DNA of 64,000 nucleotides from an uncultured Alphaproteobacteria bacterium. Lineage in GTDB: Bacteria; Pseudomonadota; Alphaproteobacteria; SP197. Under the pieces are notes generated by a model, which was not told the origin of the DNA, did no database searches, and saw only the letters and a list, made by a program, of their open reading frames with translations. How positions within the stretch are numbered: the first letter of the stretch is position 1; the number at the start of each line of letters is the position of its first letter. The stretch is taken from the NCBI GenBank assembly GCA_943787175.1, contig CALSLK010000013.1, positions 1 to 64,000 of the forward strand, written 5' to 3'. This document shows positions 45,167-54,377 of this stretch, one piece after another. The position numbers and the translations under genes are program-made.

Positions 45167-45860
45167 GAACAAGAACAGCCGCGAAACTGATGATCATCTG
45201 GGTGTGGCACAAGCCGGCCGCTCGTCACGCCGGAACCTCATCCTCATTGTTGCCGTCGTCGTCGGCGTTGTGTGGCTGCAACAAACCGGATTCCTCGATA
45301 CGGCTTATGAGGGCGACCCGCTGCCCGAAGTGCAGCTCCAGGAAGTCCAGGCGCTTCTGGATGCTTCGCCGCTGGTGCCCCACATCGGAAACCCGGACGG
45401 CACGGTCAAAATCATCGAGTTCTTCGATTACCGTTGCGGTCACTGCCGCAGCATGGCGACAATTGTTGATGATGTCGTCAACGAGAACTCGGATGTTGAT
45501 GTCGTACTGATCGAATATCCCGTCCTGGGGCGTGAATCCGAACTGGCTGCGCGCTTTGCCCTGGCTGCCGCGCTGCAGGGCGGTTACGCGACCTTCCATC
45601 GGGCGCTGATGTTCTCTGCCATTCCCTATACCGATGATGCGCTCATGGAACTTGGCGCCAATCTGGGCATGGATGCAGAACGCCTCAAAACCGATGCCTA
45701 TGGCGATGAAGTCGAAGCGATCATGCTGGACAACCTGCGGATCGCCAAGGCACTGGACGTTTCGGGCACACCAACTTTTGTTATCGGAAAGCGGTTGGTT
45801 GTGGGTGCAATCGACAAGGGCAGTTTCACAGGCCTGGTTGCGGCCGCACGCAACCCATAG
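45150..45860 (+). CDS. Membrane-anchored DsbA-like thiol-disulfide oxidoreductase
   Basis: A 236-residue protein with one N-terminal membrane helix (LILIVAVVVGVVWLQ at about residues 30-44) and a periplasmic thioredoxin-fold domain. The active site is Cys96-Gly-His-Cys99 in FFDYRCGHCRSM, and SGTPTFVIG has the cis-proline. The ATG at 45150 lies inside the end of the preceding gene (17-base overlap). This type often reduces or isomerises disulfides rather than acting as the main oxidant. Likely partner of the next gene. Confidence 0.85.
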   Translation: MPLPGENKNSRETDDHLGVAQAGRSSRRNLILIVAVVVGVVWLQQTGFLDTAYEGDPLPEVQLQEVQALLDASPLVPHIGNPDGTVKIIEFFDYRCGHCRSMATIVDDVVNENSDVDVVLIEYPVLGRESELAARFALAAALQGGYATFHRALMFSAIPYTDDALMELGANLGMDAERLKTDAYGDEVEAIMLDNLRIAKALDVSGTPTFVIGKRLVVGAIDKGSFTGLVAAARNP

Positions 45861-45932
45861 AGCTATCACGATTGTGTCGTTTGACCGTCAGGAAGCTGGC
45901 TGGCATCAAATGTCCATGAACCGGAGAATCAC

Positions 45933-46667
45933 ATGCGTCGTTTGATCTGCCTGACTGCTGTTGCCTTCCTTGCTGTCGCGCCCCCATTTGCCGCGGCCGA
46001 TGAGCCACTCGAGGACCTGACACGCGAAGAAATCGAAGTGATCGTTCGCGATTACCTCGTCGAGCACCCCGAGGTCGTGATCGAAGCCTTGCGCGCCTAT
46101 GAGCGCCAGGTGACCGAACAGGAGGCGGCTGAGGCGGCCAAGGCACTCTCTGAACTCTCCGACGAAATCTATAACAACCCGGACACGCCAATTGGCGGTA
46201 ATCCTGACGGCGAAATCGTCATTGTAGAGTTCTTCGATTACCGCTGTGGTTATTGTCGGCGCAGTGCTGCTGATCTCTTTGCTGTTCGTGACGGGGCCGA
46301 TGACGTGAAGGTCATCTACAAGGAGTTCCCCATTCTGGGTGATGCTTCGACCCTGGCGTCGCGTGCAGCCCTGGCATCACGCAATCAGGGGCTCTATGAG
46401 CCGTTTCATGAAGCGTTGATGCTGGCTGATATCGGCTTCAGCCAAGCTGAAATCATGGCTGTGGCATCCGATGTCGGGCTCGATACCGATCAGCTTGCCC
46501 GTGACATGGAAGATCCTGAGATTACGGCATACCTGGCGCGCGTCTATGACCTGGCAAGGGCACTTGGCGTTAACGGAACGCCTGCCTTCATCGTTGATGG
46601 AAATCTCTATCCCGGAGCGCTCAGCCGCTCTGATCTGGAACAGTTGGTTGAAGCCGGCCGGAGCTGA
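45933..46667 (+). CDS. Periplasmic DsbA/ScsC-like thiol-disulfide protein
   Basis: A 244-residue protein with signal peptide (MRRLICLTAVAFLAVAPPFAAAD). A helical N-terminal segment (about residues 30-80) precedes a thioredoxin fold with Cys105-Gly-Tyr-Cys108 in FFDYRCGYCRRS and the cis-proline NGTPAFIVDG. The N-terminal helical extension resembles trimeric ScsC-type proteins, which act as isomerases, but oligomer state is not visible. It lies 73 bases after another DsbA-like gene. Confidence 0.87.
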   Translation: MRRLICLTAVAFLAVAPPFAAADEPLEDLTREEIEVIVRDYLVEHPEVVIEALRAYERQVTEQEAAEAAKALSELSDEIYNNPDTPIGGNPDGEIVIVEFFDYRCGYCRRSAADLFAVRDGADDVKVIYKEFPILGDASTLASRAALASRNQGLYEPFHEALMLADIGFSQAEIMAVASDVGLDTDQLARDMEDPEITAYLARVYDLARALGVNGTPAFIVDGNLYPGALSRSDLEQLVEAGRS

Positions 46668-46669
46668 CC

Positions 46670-47293
46670 GTGGCCTGGGAGACCTATCTCGCCTTTATCG
46701 CTGCCTCGATCATCATGCTGCTGGTGCCTGGCCCGACCGTGCTTCTGGTCATTGCGCATTCGCTGCGAGAAGGAAAGCGCGCAACTCTGCCGACCATAGC
46801 CGGCGTCATGGCTGGCGATGCCTTGGCGGTCACGGTTTCTCTGGCCGGCCTTGGAGCTCTGATCGCAACGTCGGCAACGCTCTTCACCGCACTCAAGTGG
46901 GTTGGTGCGGCATACCTGATCTGGCTGGGCATCCGAACCCTGATGCAGGCGCCCAGAAAGCTGGGCAGCACTGAAAGAGACGCTCCTGCGACATCACGCA
47001 AGATGGCAGCTAACGCCTTTGTCGTTACGGCGCTTAACCCAAAGGGCATTGCGTTTTTCGTGGCCTTTCTACCCCAGTTCGTCGACCCAACTGCAGCGAC
47101 GACACCGCAGCTTGCCATCATGGCCATCAGCTTTGTCTGCCTTGCCGGTACAACGAACCTTGGCTACGCGCTTGCAGCCTCGCGCACGTCCGTTCTGATC
47201 CAACGGCCCCTGTGGCAACGCGCCACGCAGTGGACCAGCGGTTGCGCTCTTATCGGTGCTGGGGTGCTGACTGCCGCCATGCGGCGCACTTAA
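46670..47293 (+). CDS. LysE/RhtB-family amino-acid exporter
   Basis: A 207-residue inner-membrane protein with about six hydrophobic spans, starting VAWETYLAFIAASIIMLLVPGPTVLL, where the LVPGPTV segment is the conserved family motif. TALNPKGIAFFVAFLPQFV is the second hallmark. Members export lysine, arginine, threonine or homoserine. The GTG at 46670 follows the preceding stop by two bases, and the stop overlaps the convergent ligase gene by four bases. Substrate unknown. Confidence 0.9.
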   Translation: MAWETYLAFIAASIIMLLVPGPTVLLVIAHSLREGKRATLPTIAGVMAGDALAVTVSLAGLGALIATSATLFTALKWVGAAYLIWLGIRTLMQAPRKLGSTERDAPATSRKMAANAFVVTALNPKGIAFFVAFLPQFVDPTAATTPQLAIMAISFVCLAGTTNLGYALAASRTSVLIQRPLWQRATQWTSGCALIGAGVLTAAMRRT

Positions 47294-48855
47294 GGCAACA
47301 TCGCCTCGAGTGTTTCGATAACGTCGGCTTCTGCTGCGGGTTTGTCCCAGCGTATCCGGGATATACGGGGAAAACGCATAGCAACGCCTGATTTGTGGCG
47401 TGGTGAGCGTTGCAGGCCTTCGAAGGCCACCTCCAGAACCAGCTCCTGTTTCACGGCTCGGACAGGCCCGAACCGTTCGGTGCTGTTGTTGCGGACCCAT
47501 TTGTCGAGTTGCTGGAGCTCTTCATCGGTGAAGCCGAAATAGGCTTTGCCAACCGGGACGATCTCACCGTCGCGCCAGACTCCGAAGGTGAAGTCGGAAT
47601 AGAACGAGCTGCGTTTTCCGTGGCCGCGTTGGGCATACATCAGAACCGCATCAATCAATTGCGGATCGCGCTTCCATTTGAACCACGGCCCCTTGGGCCT
47701 GCCGGGCAGATAGGCGCTATCGCCCCGTTTGAGCATCAGGCCTTCCACGCCTGTTGTGAGGTTGGTGCTGCGGTGTGTGGCCAGGTCTTCCCAGGTCGCG
47801 AACGGCACAAGGTCCGAAAGGTCCATGGCGGCCGGAGAATGGGCCTTGAACCAGGTTTCCAGCTCGCGTCGGCGTTGATCAAAGGGTAGGGCGCGCAGGT
47901 CCTGGCCCGAGCGGATCAGGATGTCATAGAGACGGACGTGAACAGGATGGCTTGTCATCATCTTGGCCGAGACGGTCTTGCGGTTCAGACGTTTCTGCAG
48001 GTCTGCAAAGGGTGCAACGACATGGTCGCGCATGACCAGCAGCTCGCCGTCCAGCGTTGCATCAAGTTCCAGGCCCTCGATCAGGTCGGGGAATGCCGCG
48101 CCGATTTCATCGCCGGTTCGGGTATAGAGCCGCAGTTTGCCGGACTCGCCAACGATCTGGACCCGGATGCCATCCCATTTCCATTCGGCACGGAATTCAC
48201 GGGGGTCATAGTCCTCAAGATCGGCCTCATTCAAGGGATGCGCCAGCATGACGGGGCGAAACGCTGCCGAATGTGAGGGGTCGGGCCGTGGGCCCTTGCC
48301 ATCAAGCCAGGCCAGCAGATCGCCATAAGGCGCTTCAACAGCGTGCCAGACTTCTTCGACCGCATCGGTCTCGATCCCTGCATGTTGCGCCAGAGCGGTT
48401 TTTGCCAGGCGTGCCGAGACACCAATGCGCAGTGCGCCGGTGATCAGCTTGATAGTTGCCCAGCGTTCGGTCGCCGTCATGGCATCAAACCAGGCTGAGA
48501 GGATGCCGGGCAGTTCGGTTTTTCCTGCCTGTTCCACGGTTTCGATCAATTCGGAGACGGACGGAATGCGGTTTGCGCCGGGTTGTTCCGGCCAGATCAG
48601 GGCGACGGTTTCAGCCAGGTCGCCGACATAGTCGTAGGAGAGTTTGAACAGGACCTCGTCCACGCGTTCCATGACCAGCCCGCGCACCAGAGCAGGTTTG
48701 GCCTGACGTAAGGAAAGATCACCGGTCAGCGCGGCAAGCGCCCAGCCGCGGTCGGGGTCGGGAGTTGCTTCAATGTAGCGTCGCAACAGCGCAATCTTGC
48801 CGTTACGCCCATGCTGGAACGAGAGCGCATCGAGCAGTTGTGCGAACGCCTTCAT
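47290..48855 (-). CDS. ATP-dependent DNA ligase, ligase-associated repair cluster type
   Basis: A 521-residue ligase. The nucleotidyl lysine is Lys226 in AEWKWDGIRVQIV, motif III lies near FPDLIEGLELDATLDGELL, and motif V in WFKWKRDPQLIDAVLM. The N-terminal 200 residues are the helical DNA-binding domain; an OB domain follows. It is the bacterial type found with an MBL exonuclease, Lhr-like helicase and PdeM, not LigA (NAD-dependent) nor the LigD multidomain kind. The four-base overlap with the exonuclease gene supports co-expression. Confidence 0.92.
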   Translation of the reverse strand: MKAFAQLLDALSFQHGRNGKIALLRRYIEATPDPDRGWALAALTGDLSLRQAKPALVRGLVMERVDEVLFKLSYDYVGDLAETVALIWPEQPGANRIPSVSELIETVEQAGKTELPGILSAWFDAMTATERWATIKLITGALRIGVSARLAKTALAQHAGIETDAVEEVWHAVEAPYGDLLAWLDGKGPRPDPSHSAAFRPVMLAHPLNEADLEDYDPREFRAEWKWDGIRVQIVGESGKLRLYTRTGDEIGAAFPDLIEGLELDATLDGELLVMRDHVVAPFADLQKRLNRKTVSAKMMTSHPVHVRLYDILIRSGQDLRALPFDQRRRELETWFKAHSPAAMDLSDLVPFATWEDLATHRSTNLTTGVEGLMLKRGDSAYLPGRPKGPWFKWKRDPQLIDAVLMYAQRGHGKRSSFYSDFTFGVWRDGEIVPVGKAYFGFTDEELQQLDKWVRNNSTERFGPVRAVKQELVLEVAFEGLQRSPRHKSGVAMRFPRISRIRWDKPAAEADVIETLEAMLP

Positions 48856-49859
48856 TCGGCATCCTCGTCATAGCCGACCAGGCTGAGGGCGCGGGCATTG
48901 AACCCACGCTGCTTTGCGGCATGGATCAGGGCCTCTTCGGCACCGTGCGTGACCCAGACATGGGGTGCAGCAACCTCATCAAGGGTTCGGTTGAGTTCAT
49001 CCCAATCGGCATGATCGGAGATGACAAGCGGGACTTCGACACCACGTTGCCTGGCGCGTGCCCGAACCCCCATCCATCCCGATGCAAAACAGGTCACGGG
49101 GTCGGGCAGGCGTCGCGACCAGCGGTCGTTCAGCGTGGAGGGGGGAGCAACCACGATTTCACCAGCCATCTGGGCTTTGGGTGTTTCCATGACAGCACGA
49201 AGCTCGCCCAGGTCGACACCGAAACTTCGGTAGGTCGCGTTGATCGCCTCAAGTGCGCCATGAATATAGATCGGCCGGTCGTGTCCGGCCTCGCGCAACA
49301 GGCAGATGATCCGCTGTGCCTTACCCAGGGAATACGCACCAATCAGCAGGGCGCGATCGGGGAAGGTGTCCCTTACTGAGAGCAGACGCTGCATTTCGGC
49401 TGCGTCGTCAGGGTGGCGGAAGACCGGAAGGGCAAAGGTGGCTTCGGTGATGAAAACATCGCAGGCCACGGGCTCGAACGGTGCGCAGGTCGGATCACGC
49501 CGGCGTTTGTAGTCGCCCGATACGACGATGCGCTCTCCGCGATGTTCCAGCACGGCCTGTGCGCTTCCAAGGACATGGCCTGCGGGGCGCAGGGTTACGG
49601 TGACATCCCCGATGGTTACCGGTTGCCCGTAACGGGATTCTTCCAGAACGTTTCCTGCGCGCTCACCATAACGGTCTCTCATGATGGCGATGGTCTCTGG
49701 CGTAGCCAGAACGCCGTGATTTCCAGGGCGTGCATGATCAGCATGACCGTGGGTGATGACGGCGCGATCGACACGGCGGGTGGGATCAACCCAGAAATCG
49801 CCAGGTTCGCAGTAAAGACCGCCGCGCAGTGGTTTGAGCCAATTGGGGGCTTTGGTCAT
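48852..49859 (-). CDS. Ligase-associated metallo-beta-lactamase-fold exonuclease
   Basis: A 335-residue MBL-fold nuclease. The metal motif is HGHADH in VITHGHADHARPGN, and VVSGDYKRRRDP, ISDHADWDEL and VWVTHGAEEA form the later metal and beta-CASP-like parts. It corresponds to the ligase-associated exonuclease seen with this ligase type. Overlap by four bases with the ligase gene and a divergent helicase gene 63 bases away place it in the known four-gene repair set. Confidence 0.9.
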   Translation of the reverse strand: MTKAPNWLKPLRGGLYCEPGDFWVDPTRRVDRAVITHGHADHARPGNHGVLATPETIAIMRDRYGERAGNVLEESRYGQPVTIGDVTVTLRPAGHVLGSAQAVLEHRGERIVVSGDYKRRRDPTCAPFEPVACDVFITEATFALPVFRHPDDAAEMQRLLSVRDTFPDRALLIGAYSLGKAQRIICLLREAGHDRPIYIHGALEAINATYRSFGVDLGELRAVMETPKAQMAGEIVVAPPSTLNDRWSRRLPDPVTCFASGWMGVRARARQRGVEVPLVISDHADWDELNRTLDEVAAPHVWVTHGAEEALIHAAKQRGFNARALSLVGYDEDAE

Positions 49860-49922
49860 GATTGTTCCATCATCGACGTCTTTGTGTGTTCCCGTTTTGT
49901 CGCCTGTCGCTATGATGCCGTC
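49860..49922. promoter_or_regulatory. Divergent promoter region of the ligase-associated repair cluster
   Basis: The 63 bases separate the exonuclease start (minus) and the helicase start (plus). Promoters for both halves must be close by, possibly overlapping the starts. AT-rich pieces such as TCTTTGTGTGTT occur. I cannot assign boxes or a LexA-type operator. Confidence 0.4.
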
Positions 49923-52361
49923 ATGTCATCGCTCGCCGCAAGGAACGATCAACTGCCCGCGCTGCTTCCACCGGTCTTTTCCGACTGGTTTGCAGGCCGT
50001 GGCTGGTCGGTGCGTCCGCATCAGCTGGCTGTGGTGGAAGCCGTGGCGCGGGGAAAATCCTGCCTGGTGATTGCACCAACCGGCGGCGGCAAGACCCTTG
50101 CCGGATTTTTGCCCAGCCTGATTGATCTTGCAGAACAGGGTGCGGGCAACGGTCTTCATACACTTTATGTCTCGCCGCTGAAGGCGCTCACGATCGACAT
50201 CAAACGCAATCTCGAGACGCCGGTCGAGGAGATGAAACTCAAGCTGCGTCTGGAGGCCCGCACGGGTGACACACCGGCCTCACGACGCCAGCGACAACGG
50301 CGTGACCCGCCCGACATCCTTTTGACCACACCGGAATCCCTGGCGCTGCTGCTTTCCTATCCCGATGCGTCGCGCATCTTTGGCAATCTGAAGTTCGTCG
50401 TTGCTGACGAATTGCATGCGCTGGCAGGAACCAAACGCGGTGATCAGCTTGCGCTGGGCCTGTCACGCCTGGGCAGGCTGGCGCCGGGGCACCGACGGAT
50501 CGGCCTGTCGGCCACGGTTGCCGAGCCGGACAAGCTGGAAGGATATCTGGGGGATCAGGGAAGTGTTGCGCGGGTAATTGGTCGTGGAGGCGTCAAACCA
50601 GACATCCGCATTCTGGTCTCGGGCGAACGTGTGCCGTGGTCCGGACATACGGCCAAGCACAGCTTTGGAGAGCTTTATGAGACGATACGAACCGTCGATA
50701 CCGCGCTTGTCTTCGTCAACACACGCAGCCAGGCCGAGCTGGTGTTTCAGGAACTCTGGCGGCTCAACGAAGACGGTATGGCCATTGCGCTCCACCACGG
50801 TTCGCTGAGCGTTGATAACCGGCGCAAGGTCGAAGCGGCTATGGCCAAGGGTACGTTGCATGCGGTTGTCTGTACCTCGACGCTGGACCTTGGTGTGGAT
50901 TGGGGTTCGGTCGATCTGGTGATTCAGGTCGGCGCGCCTAAGGGGATCTCGCGTATGCTCCAGCGCATCGGTCGCTCGAACCATCGCATGGACGAGCCCA
51001 GCCGCGCCCTTCTGGTGCCGGCCAACCGCTTTGAACTACTGGAATGCCGCGCCGCCCTGGAAGCCATTGACGAAGGAATTCTCGACGGGGCGCCGCGTGA
51101 GCAGGGCGGGCTTGATGTTCTGGCACAGCACATTCTGGGCACGGCAGCGTCCGGGCCGTTTGATCCCGCAGAACTCTATGAAGAGGTCGTCACCGTTCCG
51201 CCCTATGGAGACATGACCCGTGAGTTGTTCGACCGGATTGTCGAATACGTGGCGACCGGCGGTTATGCGTTACGTGCCTATGACAAGTTCAAACGGCTTT
51301 ATCCCACTGACGAGGGATGTCTGCGCATCGCCAACGAGCGGATCGCGCAACAATTCCGCATGAATATCGGCACGATTGTTGAAGACGCCAAGCTGAGGGT
51401 TCGGCGCAAGCGCGGACGGGTGATCGGCGAAATTGAAGAGCACTTCATTCTTGGGCTGGAGAAGGGCGACACCTTTCTGTTTGCCGGACAGGTCTGGACG
51501 CTGGATTCCATCCGCGACATGGAAGTCTTTGTTACTCAATCAAAGTCCGATACGCCCCAGGTGCCGATCTATGGCGGGGGCAAGTTCCCCCCGACAACGA
51601 ATCTTGCCGATATCCTGCGCAAAATTCTGGCAGAACCCGAACGCCGCAAGCGTCTGCCCATGGATGTACAAGACTGGTTGCGCATGCAGGAGTATCGCTC
51701 GGTCCTGCCCGGGCAGGGCGAGCTGCTGGTCGAGACCTTTCCCCGCGGCGGCAAATTCTACATGGTCTGTTACCCTTTCGAGGGGCGGCCTGCGCATCAG
51801 ACTCTGGGCATGCTGTTGACCCGACGCATGGAACGACAGGGGCTGGGGCCGCTTGGTTTCATGTGCAACGACTATGCCCTGGCAATCTGGAGCCTACGAC
51901 CGGTCGAGGACCCAGGGCCGTTGCTGGATGAAGACATGCTGGGCGATGACCTTGAGGAATGGATGGCGGAATCGAGCCTGCTCAAACGCACCTTCCGGAA
52001 TGTCGGTGTTGTGGCTGGACTGATCGAGCGCAAACACCCGGGCAAGGAGAAGTCCGGAAGGCAGGTCACGTTCAGCTCAGACCTTCTCTATGACGTGCTG
52101 CGCCGTTACGAGCCCGATCACGTGTTGCTGCAGGCAACCTGGCGTGAGGCATCGGGCGGGCTTCTGGATGTCCGGCGTCTGGGCGACATGTTGCGACGGG
52201 TTAGGGGCTGCATCGTGCTGCAACAGCTTGATCGTGTGTCACCGCTGTCGGTGCCGATCATGCTCGAGATCAGCAAGCTGATCGTGGGTGGCGATGCAGC
52301 AGACGATCTGCTCGATGAGGCAGAAACCGACCTTGTCGCTGATGCCGAGCGGATGTTGTGA
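49923..52361 (+). CDS. Ligase-associated DEXH-box helicase (Lhr-type core)
   Basis: An 812-residue helicase. The ATG at 49923 is supported by the divergent gene; the open frame extends upstream but over that gene. Walker A is APTGGGKT (Lys57), motif II is Asp162-Glu-Leu-His (VVADELHALAG), motif Ia is VSPLKALTIDI and motif VI is LQRIGRSNHRMDE. After the two RecA domains there is the winged-helix and Lhr core region, ending about residue 780. It is the helicase of the ligase-associated repair set and overlaps the PdeM gene by four bases. Confidence 0.92.
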   Translation: MSSLAARNDQLPALLPPVFSDWFAGRGWSVRPHQLAVVEAVARGKSCLVIAPTGGGKTLAGFLPSLIDLAEQGAGNGLHTLYVSPLKALTIDIKRNLETPVEEMKLKLRLEARTGDTPASRRQRQRRDPPDILLTTPESLALLLSYPDASRIFGNLKFVVADELHALAGTKRGDQLALGLSRLGRLAPGHRRIGLSATVAEPDKLEGYLGDQGSVARVIGRGGVKPDIRILVSGERVPWSGHTAKHSFGELYETIRTVDTALVFVNTRSQAELVFQELWRLNEDGMAIALHHGSLSVDNRRKVEAAMAKGTLHAVVCTSTLDLGVDWGSVDLVIQVGAPKGISRMLQRIGRSNHRMDEPSRALLVPANRFELLECRAALEAIDEGILDGAPREQGGLDVLAQHILGTAASGPFDPAELYEEVVTVPPYGDMTRELFDRIVEYVATGGYALRAYDKFKRLYPTDEGCLRIANERIAQQFRMNIGTIVEDAKLRVRRKRGRVIGEIEEHFILGLEKGDTFLFAGQVWTLDSIRDMEVFVTQSKSDTPQVPIYGGGKFPPTTNLADILRKILAEPERRKRLPMDVQDWLRMQEYRSVLPGQGELLVETFPRGGKFYMVCYPFEGRPAHQTLGMLLTRRMERQGLGPLGFMCNDYALAIWSLRPVEDPGPLLDEDMLGDDLEEWMAESSLLKRTFRNVGVVAGLIERKHPGKEKSGRQVTFSSDLLYDVLRRYEPDHVLLQATWREASGGLLDVRRLGDMLRRVRGCIVLQQLDRVSPLSVPIMLEISKLIVGGDAADDLLDEAETDLVADAERML

Positions 52362-53086
52362 TGCTGGTAAATGGCGCACGATTGGAGCCCGACGTCTCCG
52401 GCGGATTGTTCTGGCCAGAACGCAGTGTCTTTGTGGCCGCCGATCTGCATTTCGAAAAGGGCAGCGCCTATGCGCGGCATGGCTCGCTGTTACCGCCCTA
52501 TGACAGTCAGGCAACGCTTGAGACACTCGAGGGCGCACTGGACCGCCTGAAACCTGAAACCGTGATCTGCCTGGGCGATAGTTTTCACGATGCCGGAGCC
52601 GATCAGCGCATGACCGGTGAGACACGTGGCCGCCTTGCGGCATTGTGCACAGCACATCAGTGGTTCTGGATTGCAGGCAACCATGATCCCGATCCACCGG
52701 CTGATCTTGGCGGAACCTGTGTTGAATCCCTGGCGATCGGTCATCTCGCGTTTCGCCACGAACCCTTGCCGGGGCCGGCAACGGGCGAGGTCTGTGGTCA
52801 TCTCCATCCCTGTGCCTCCGTGGCCGTTAAAGGCCGGTCGCTGCGGAGGCGGTGTTTCGCCACTGATGGAGCGCGTCTCGTGATGCCTTCGTTCGGAGCC
52901 TATACGGGTGGTCTTGATGTCTTTGAAGAAGCGATCGCGGGACTGTTTCCCGGTGGCTTTGATGTCTGGATGGTCGGGCGCGATCGTGTGCGGGCAATCA
53001 AGGGTTCGCGTCTTTCCGTTCCGGCACGGCTTGCGCGTGATCGCACGGCGGGCAAGATGGTGACATCAGCGGGGAAGGACCGATGA
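52358..53086 (+). CDS. pdeM: Ligase-associated metallophosphoesterase PdeM
   Basis: A 242-residue calcineurin-like metallophosphoesterase. Motifs run in order: AADLHFEKG, CLGDSFHDAG, IAGNHDPDPP and GHLHPCA. It matches the endonuclease found beside the Lhr-type helicase, and biochemically this family shows phosphodiesterase activity. It overlaps the helicase by four bases upstream and the SDR gene by four bases downstream. The SDR link is probably chance read-through rather than function. Confidence 0.9.
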   Translation: MMLVNGARLEPDVSGGLFWPERSVFVAADLHFEKGSAYARHGSLLPPYDSQATLETLEGALDRLKPETVICLGDSFHDAGADQRMTGETRGRLAALCTAHQWFWIAGNHDPDPPADLGGTCVESLAIGHLAFRHEPLPGPATGEVCGHLHPCASVAVKGRSLRRRCFATDGARLVMPSFGAYTGGLDVFEEAIAGLFPGGFDVWMVGRDRVRAIKGSRLSVPARLARDRTAGKMVTSAGKDR

Positions 53087-53865
53087 TGAGCGATTACGGA
53101 AAACTCTTCGATCTCACAGGGCAGGTGGCCATTGTCACCGGATCCAGCCGTGGCATCGGCCGGGCCATGGCCGAAGCATTGGCAGCCCAGGGAGCACGCG
53201 TCGTTGTCACCAGCCGCCGCCAGGAGGCTTGCGAGGACGTTGCCGCAGCCATCAAATCGGCGGGCGGAGAAGCCATGGTGATCCCGTGTAATGTCAGCCA
53301 TGAAGACCAGCTTGCGAACCTGGTCGAACAGACGCTGGCAGCATGGGGTCGCATCGACACACTGGTCTGCAATGCGGCAGCCAACCCTCATTACGGACCG
53401 TTCCTCGAAATCCCCGACGACATGTACGACAAGACCATGCTGGTGAACGTGCGCAACGTCATGAAGCTCTGCCGCATGACCCTTCCTGCCATGAAGGAGC
53501 AGGGCGGGGGATCGATCATCATCACCTCGTCTACCGGCGCCCTGGCCGGGAGTGACTATCTGGGCACCTATTGCCTGACCAAGGCGGCCGATGTCCAGAT
53601 GGTCAAGAACCTGGCTGTCGCCCATGGCCGTGATGGCGTCACCGCCAATGCGATCCTTCCCGGATTGGTAAAAACACACTTCGCCAAGGCGTTGTGGGAA
53701 GACCCCGATGCCCTTGCGGCAGCCGAACGCGATACGGCGCTGGGACGCATTGGAGAACCCGTCGATCTTGCCGGGATTGCCGTCTATCTGGCTTCGCGTG
53801 CCGGGCGATGGACAACAGGACAGAGTTTCGTGATTGATGGCGGTTGGGCCATTCGCGGCGAGTAA
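53083..53865 (+). CDS. Short-chain dehydrogenase/reductase (SDR)
   Basis: A 260-residue classical SDR with TGSSRGIG near the N-terminus, NAAANP in the NNAG position, Ser in ITSSTGALAG and the Tyr-x-x-x-Lys in TYCLTKAA. The C-terminus is VIDGGWAIRGE. Starts at ATG 53083 or 53086. It lies downstream of pdeM with a four-base overlap and 15 bases before the VOC gene. The substrate is unknown. It is a distant relative of the SDR at 27446-28204. Confidence 0.9.
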   Translation: MMSDYGKLFDLTGQVAIVTGSSRGIGRAMAEALAAQGARVVVTSRRQEACEDVAAAIKSAGGEAMVIPCNVSHEDQLANLVEQTLAAWGRIDTLVCNAAANPHYGPFLEIPDDMYDKTMLVNVRNVMKLCRMTLPAMKEQGGGSIIITSSTGALAGSDYLGTYCLTKAADVQMVKNLAVAHGRDGVTANAILPGLVKTHFAKALWEDPDALAAAERDTALGRIGEPVDLAGIAVYLASRAGRWTTGQSFVIDGGWAIRGE

Positions 53866-53880
53866 CTGAGGGAAGCAGGC

Positions 53881-54318
53881 ATGACGATCAAGAGCAATCC
53901 CGATGAATGGTGGATGTCGACCGGCGAGTACGCTGCCAGGCTCAAGGGCCTGACCATCAACCTGATGTACCAGGATGTGATGGCTGCTGTGCCGTTCCAT
54001 ACCGAGGTGCTGGGCGCCACGGCCGAATACACCTGTGCAGACTTTGCCTCGTTCAGCTTCGATGGCTTTACCTGGATGCTCCATGCCGATCATACCTATG
54101 ACGGCCACCCGCTCCATCGCATGTTGAAAGCCGACCTCGACAGGGGCGTGGGTGCCGAACTGCGGCTTCATGGGCGTGACCCCGATGCCGCCTGCGAGGC
54201 TGCTCAGCGACTGGGCTGCACGATCCTGGAGCCTGCAACATCGAAGGGCCATGGAACACGCGAGGCGTTCATTCTCGATACCGAAGGCTATCTGTGGGTT
54301 CCCGACGTTCTGATCTGA
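53881..54318 (+). CDS. VOC-superfamily (glyoxalase/dioxygenase-like) protein
   Basis: A 145-residue single vicinal-oxygen-chelate domain with the beta-alpha-beta-beta-beta layout (LTINLMYQDVMAAVPFHTEVLG, FASFSFDGFTWML, AAQRLGCTILEPA, AFILDTEGYLWVP). Conserved His and Glu positions typical of metal-binding VOC enzymes are only partly present, so it may be a binding or lyase type without a fixed reaction. It follows the SDR gene and precedes the HD-domain gene. Function not assignable. Confidence 0.78.
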   Translation: MTIKSNPDEWWMSTGEYAARLKGLTINLMYQDVMAAVPFHTEVLGATAEYTCADFASFSFDGFTWMLHADHTYDGHPLHRMLKADLDRGVGAELRLHGRDPDAACEAAQRLGCTILEPATSKGHGTREAFILDTEGYLWVPDVLI

Positions 54319-54347
54319 TAGACAGGATGGTCACAACGATCTAGAAA

Positions 54348-54368
54348 CCTGTCAACTATTCAGACAGG
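54348..54368 (+). promoter_or_regulatory. Possible hairpin over the ribosome-binding site of the HD-domain gene
   Basis: CCTGTC (54348-54353) pairs with GACAGG (54363-54368) around a nine-base loop, and the right arm overlaps the AGGAG ribosome-binding site (54366-54370) of the ATG at 54378. Such a stem could dampen translation. A six-base stem is weak and may be chance. Confidence 0.25.
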
Positions 54369-54377
54369 AGATGACCC

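Noticed and set aside
49413-49922. N-terminal extension of the Lhr-type helicase by 170 residues
   Set aside because: It would overlap the divergent exonuclease gene and lacks helicase content; ATG 49923 gives the normal family start.
52900-54252. A 450-residue minus-strand open frame across the SDR, VOC and pdeM genes
   Set aside because: Spans three well-supported plus-strand genes; contains no family signature.
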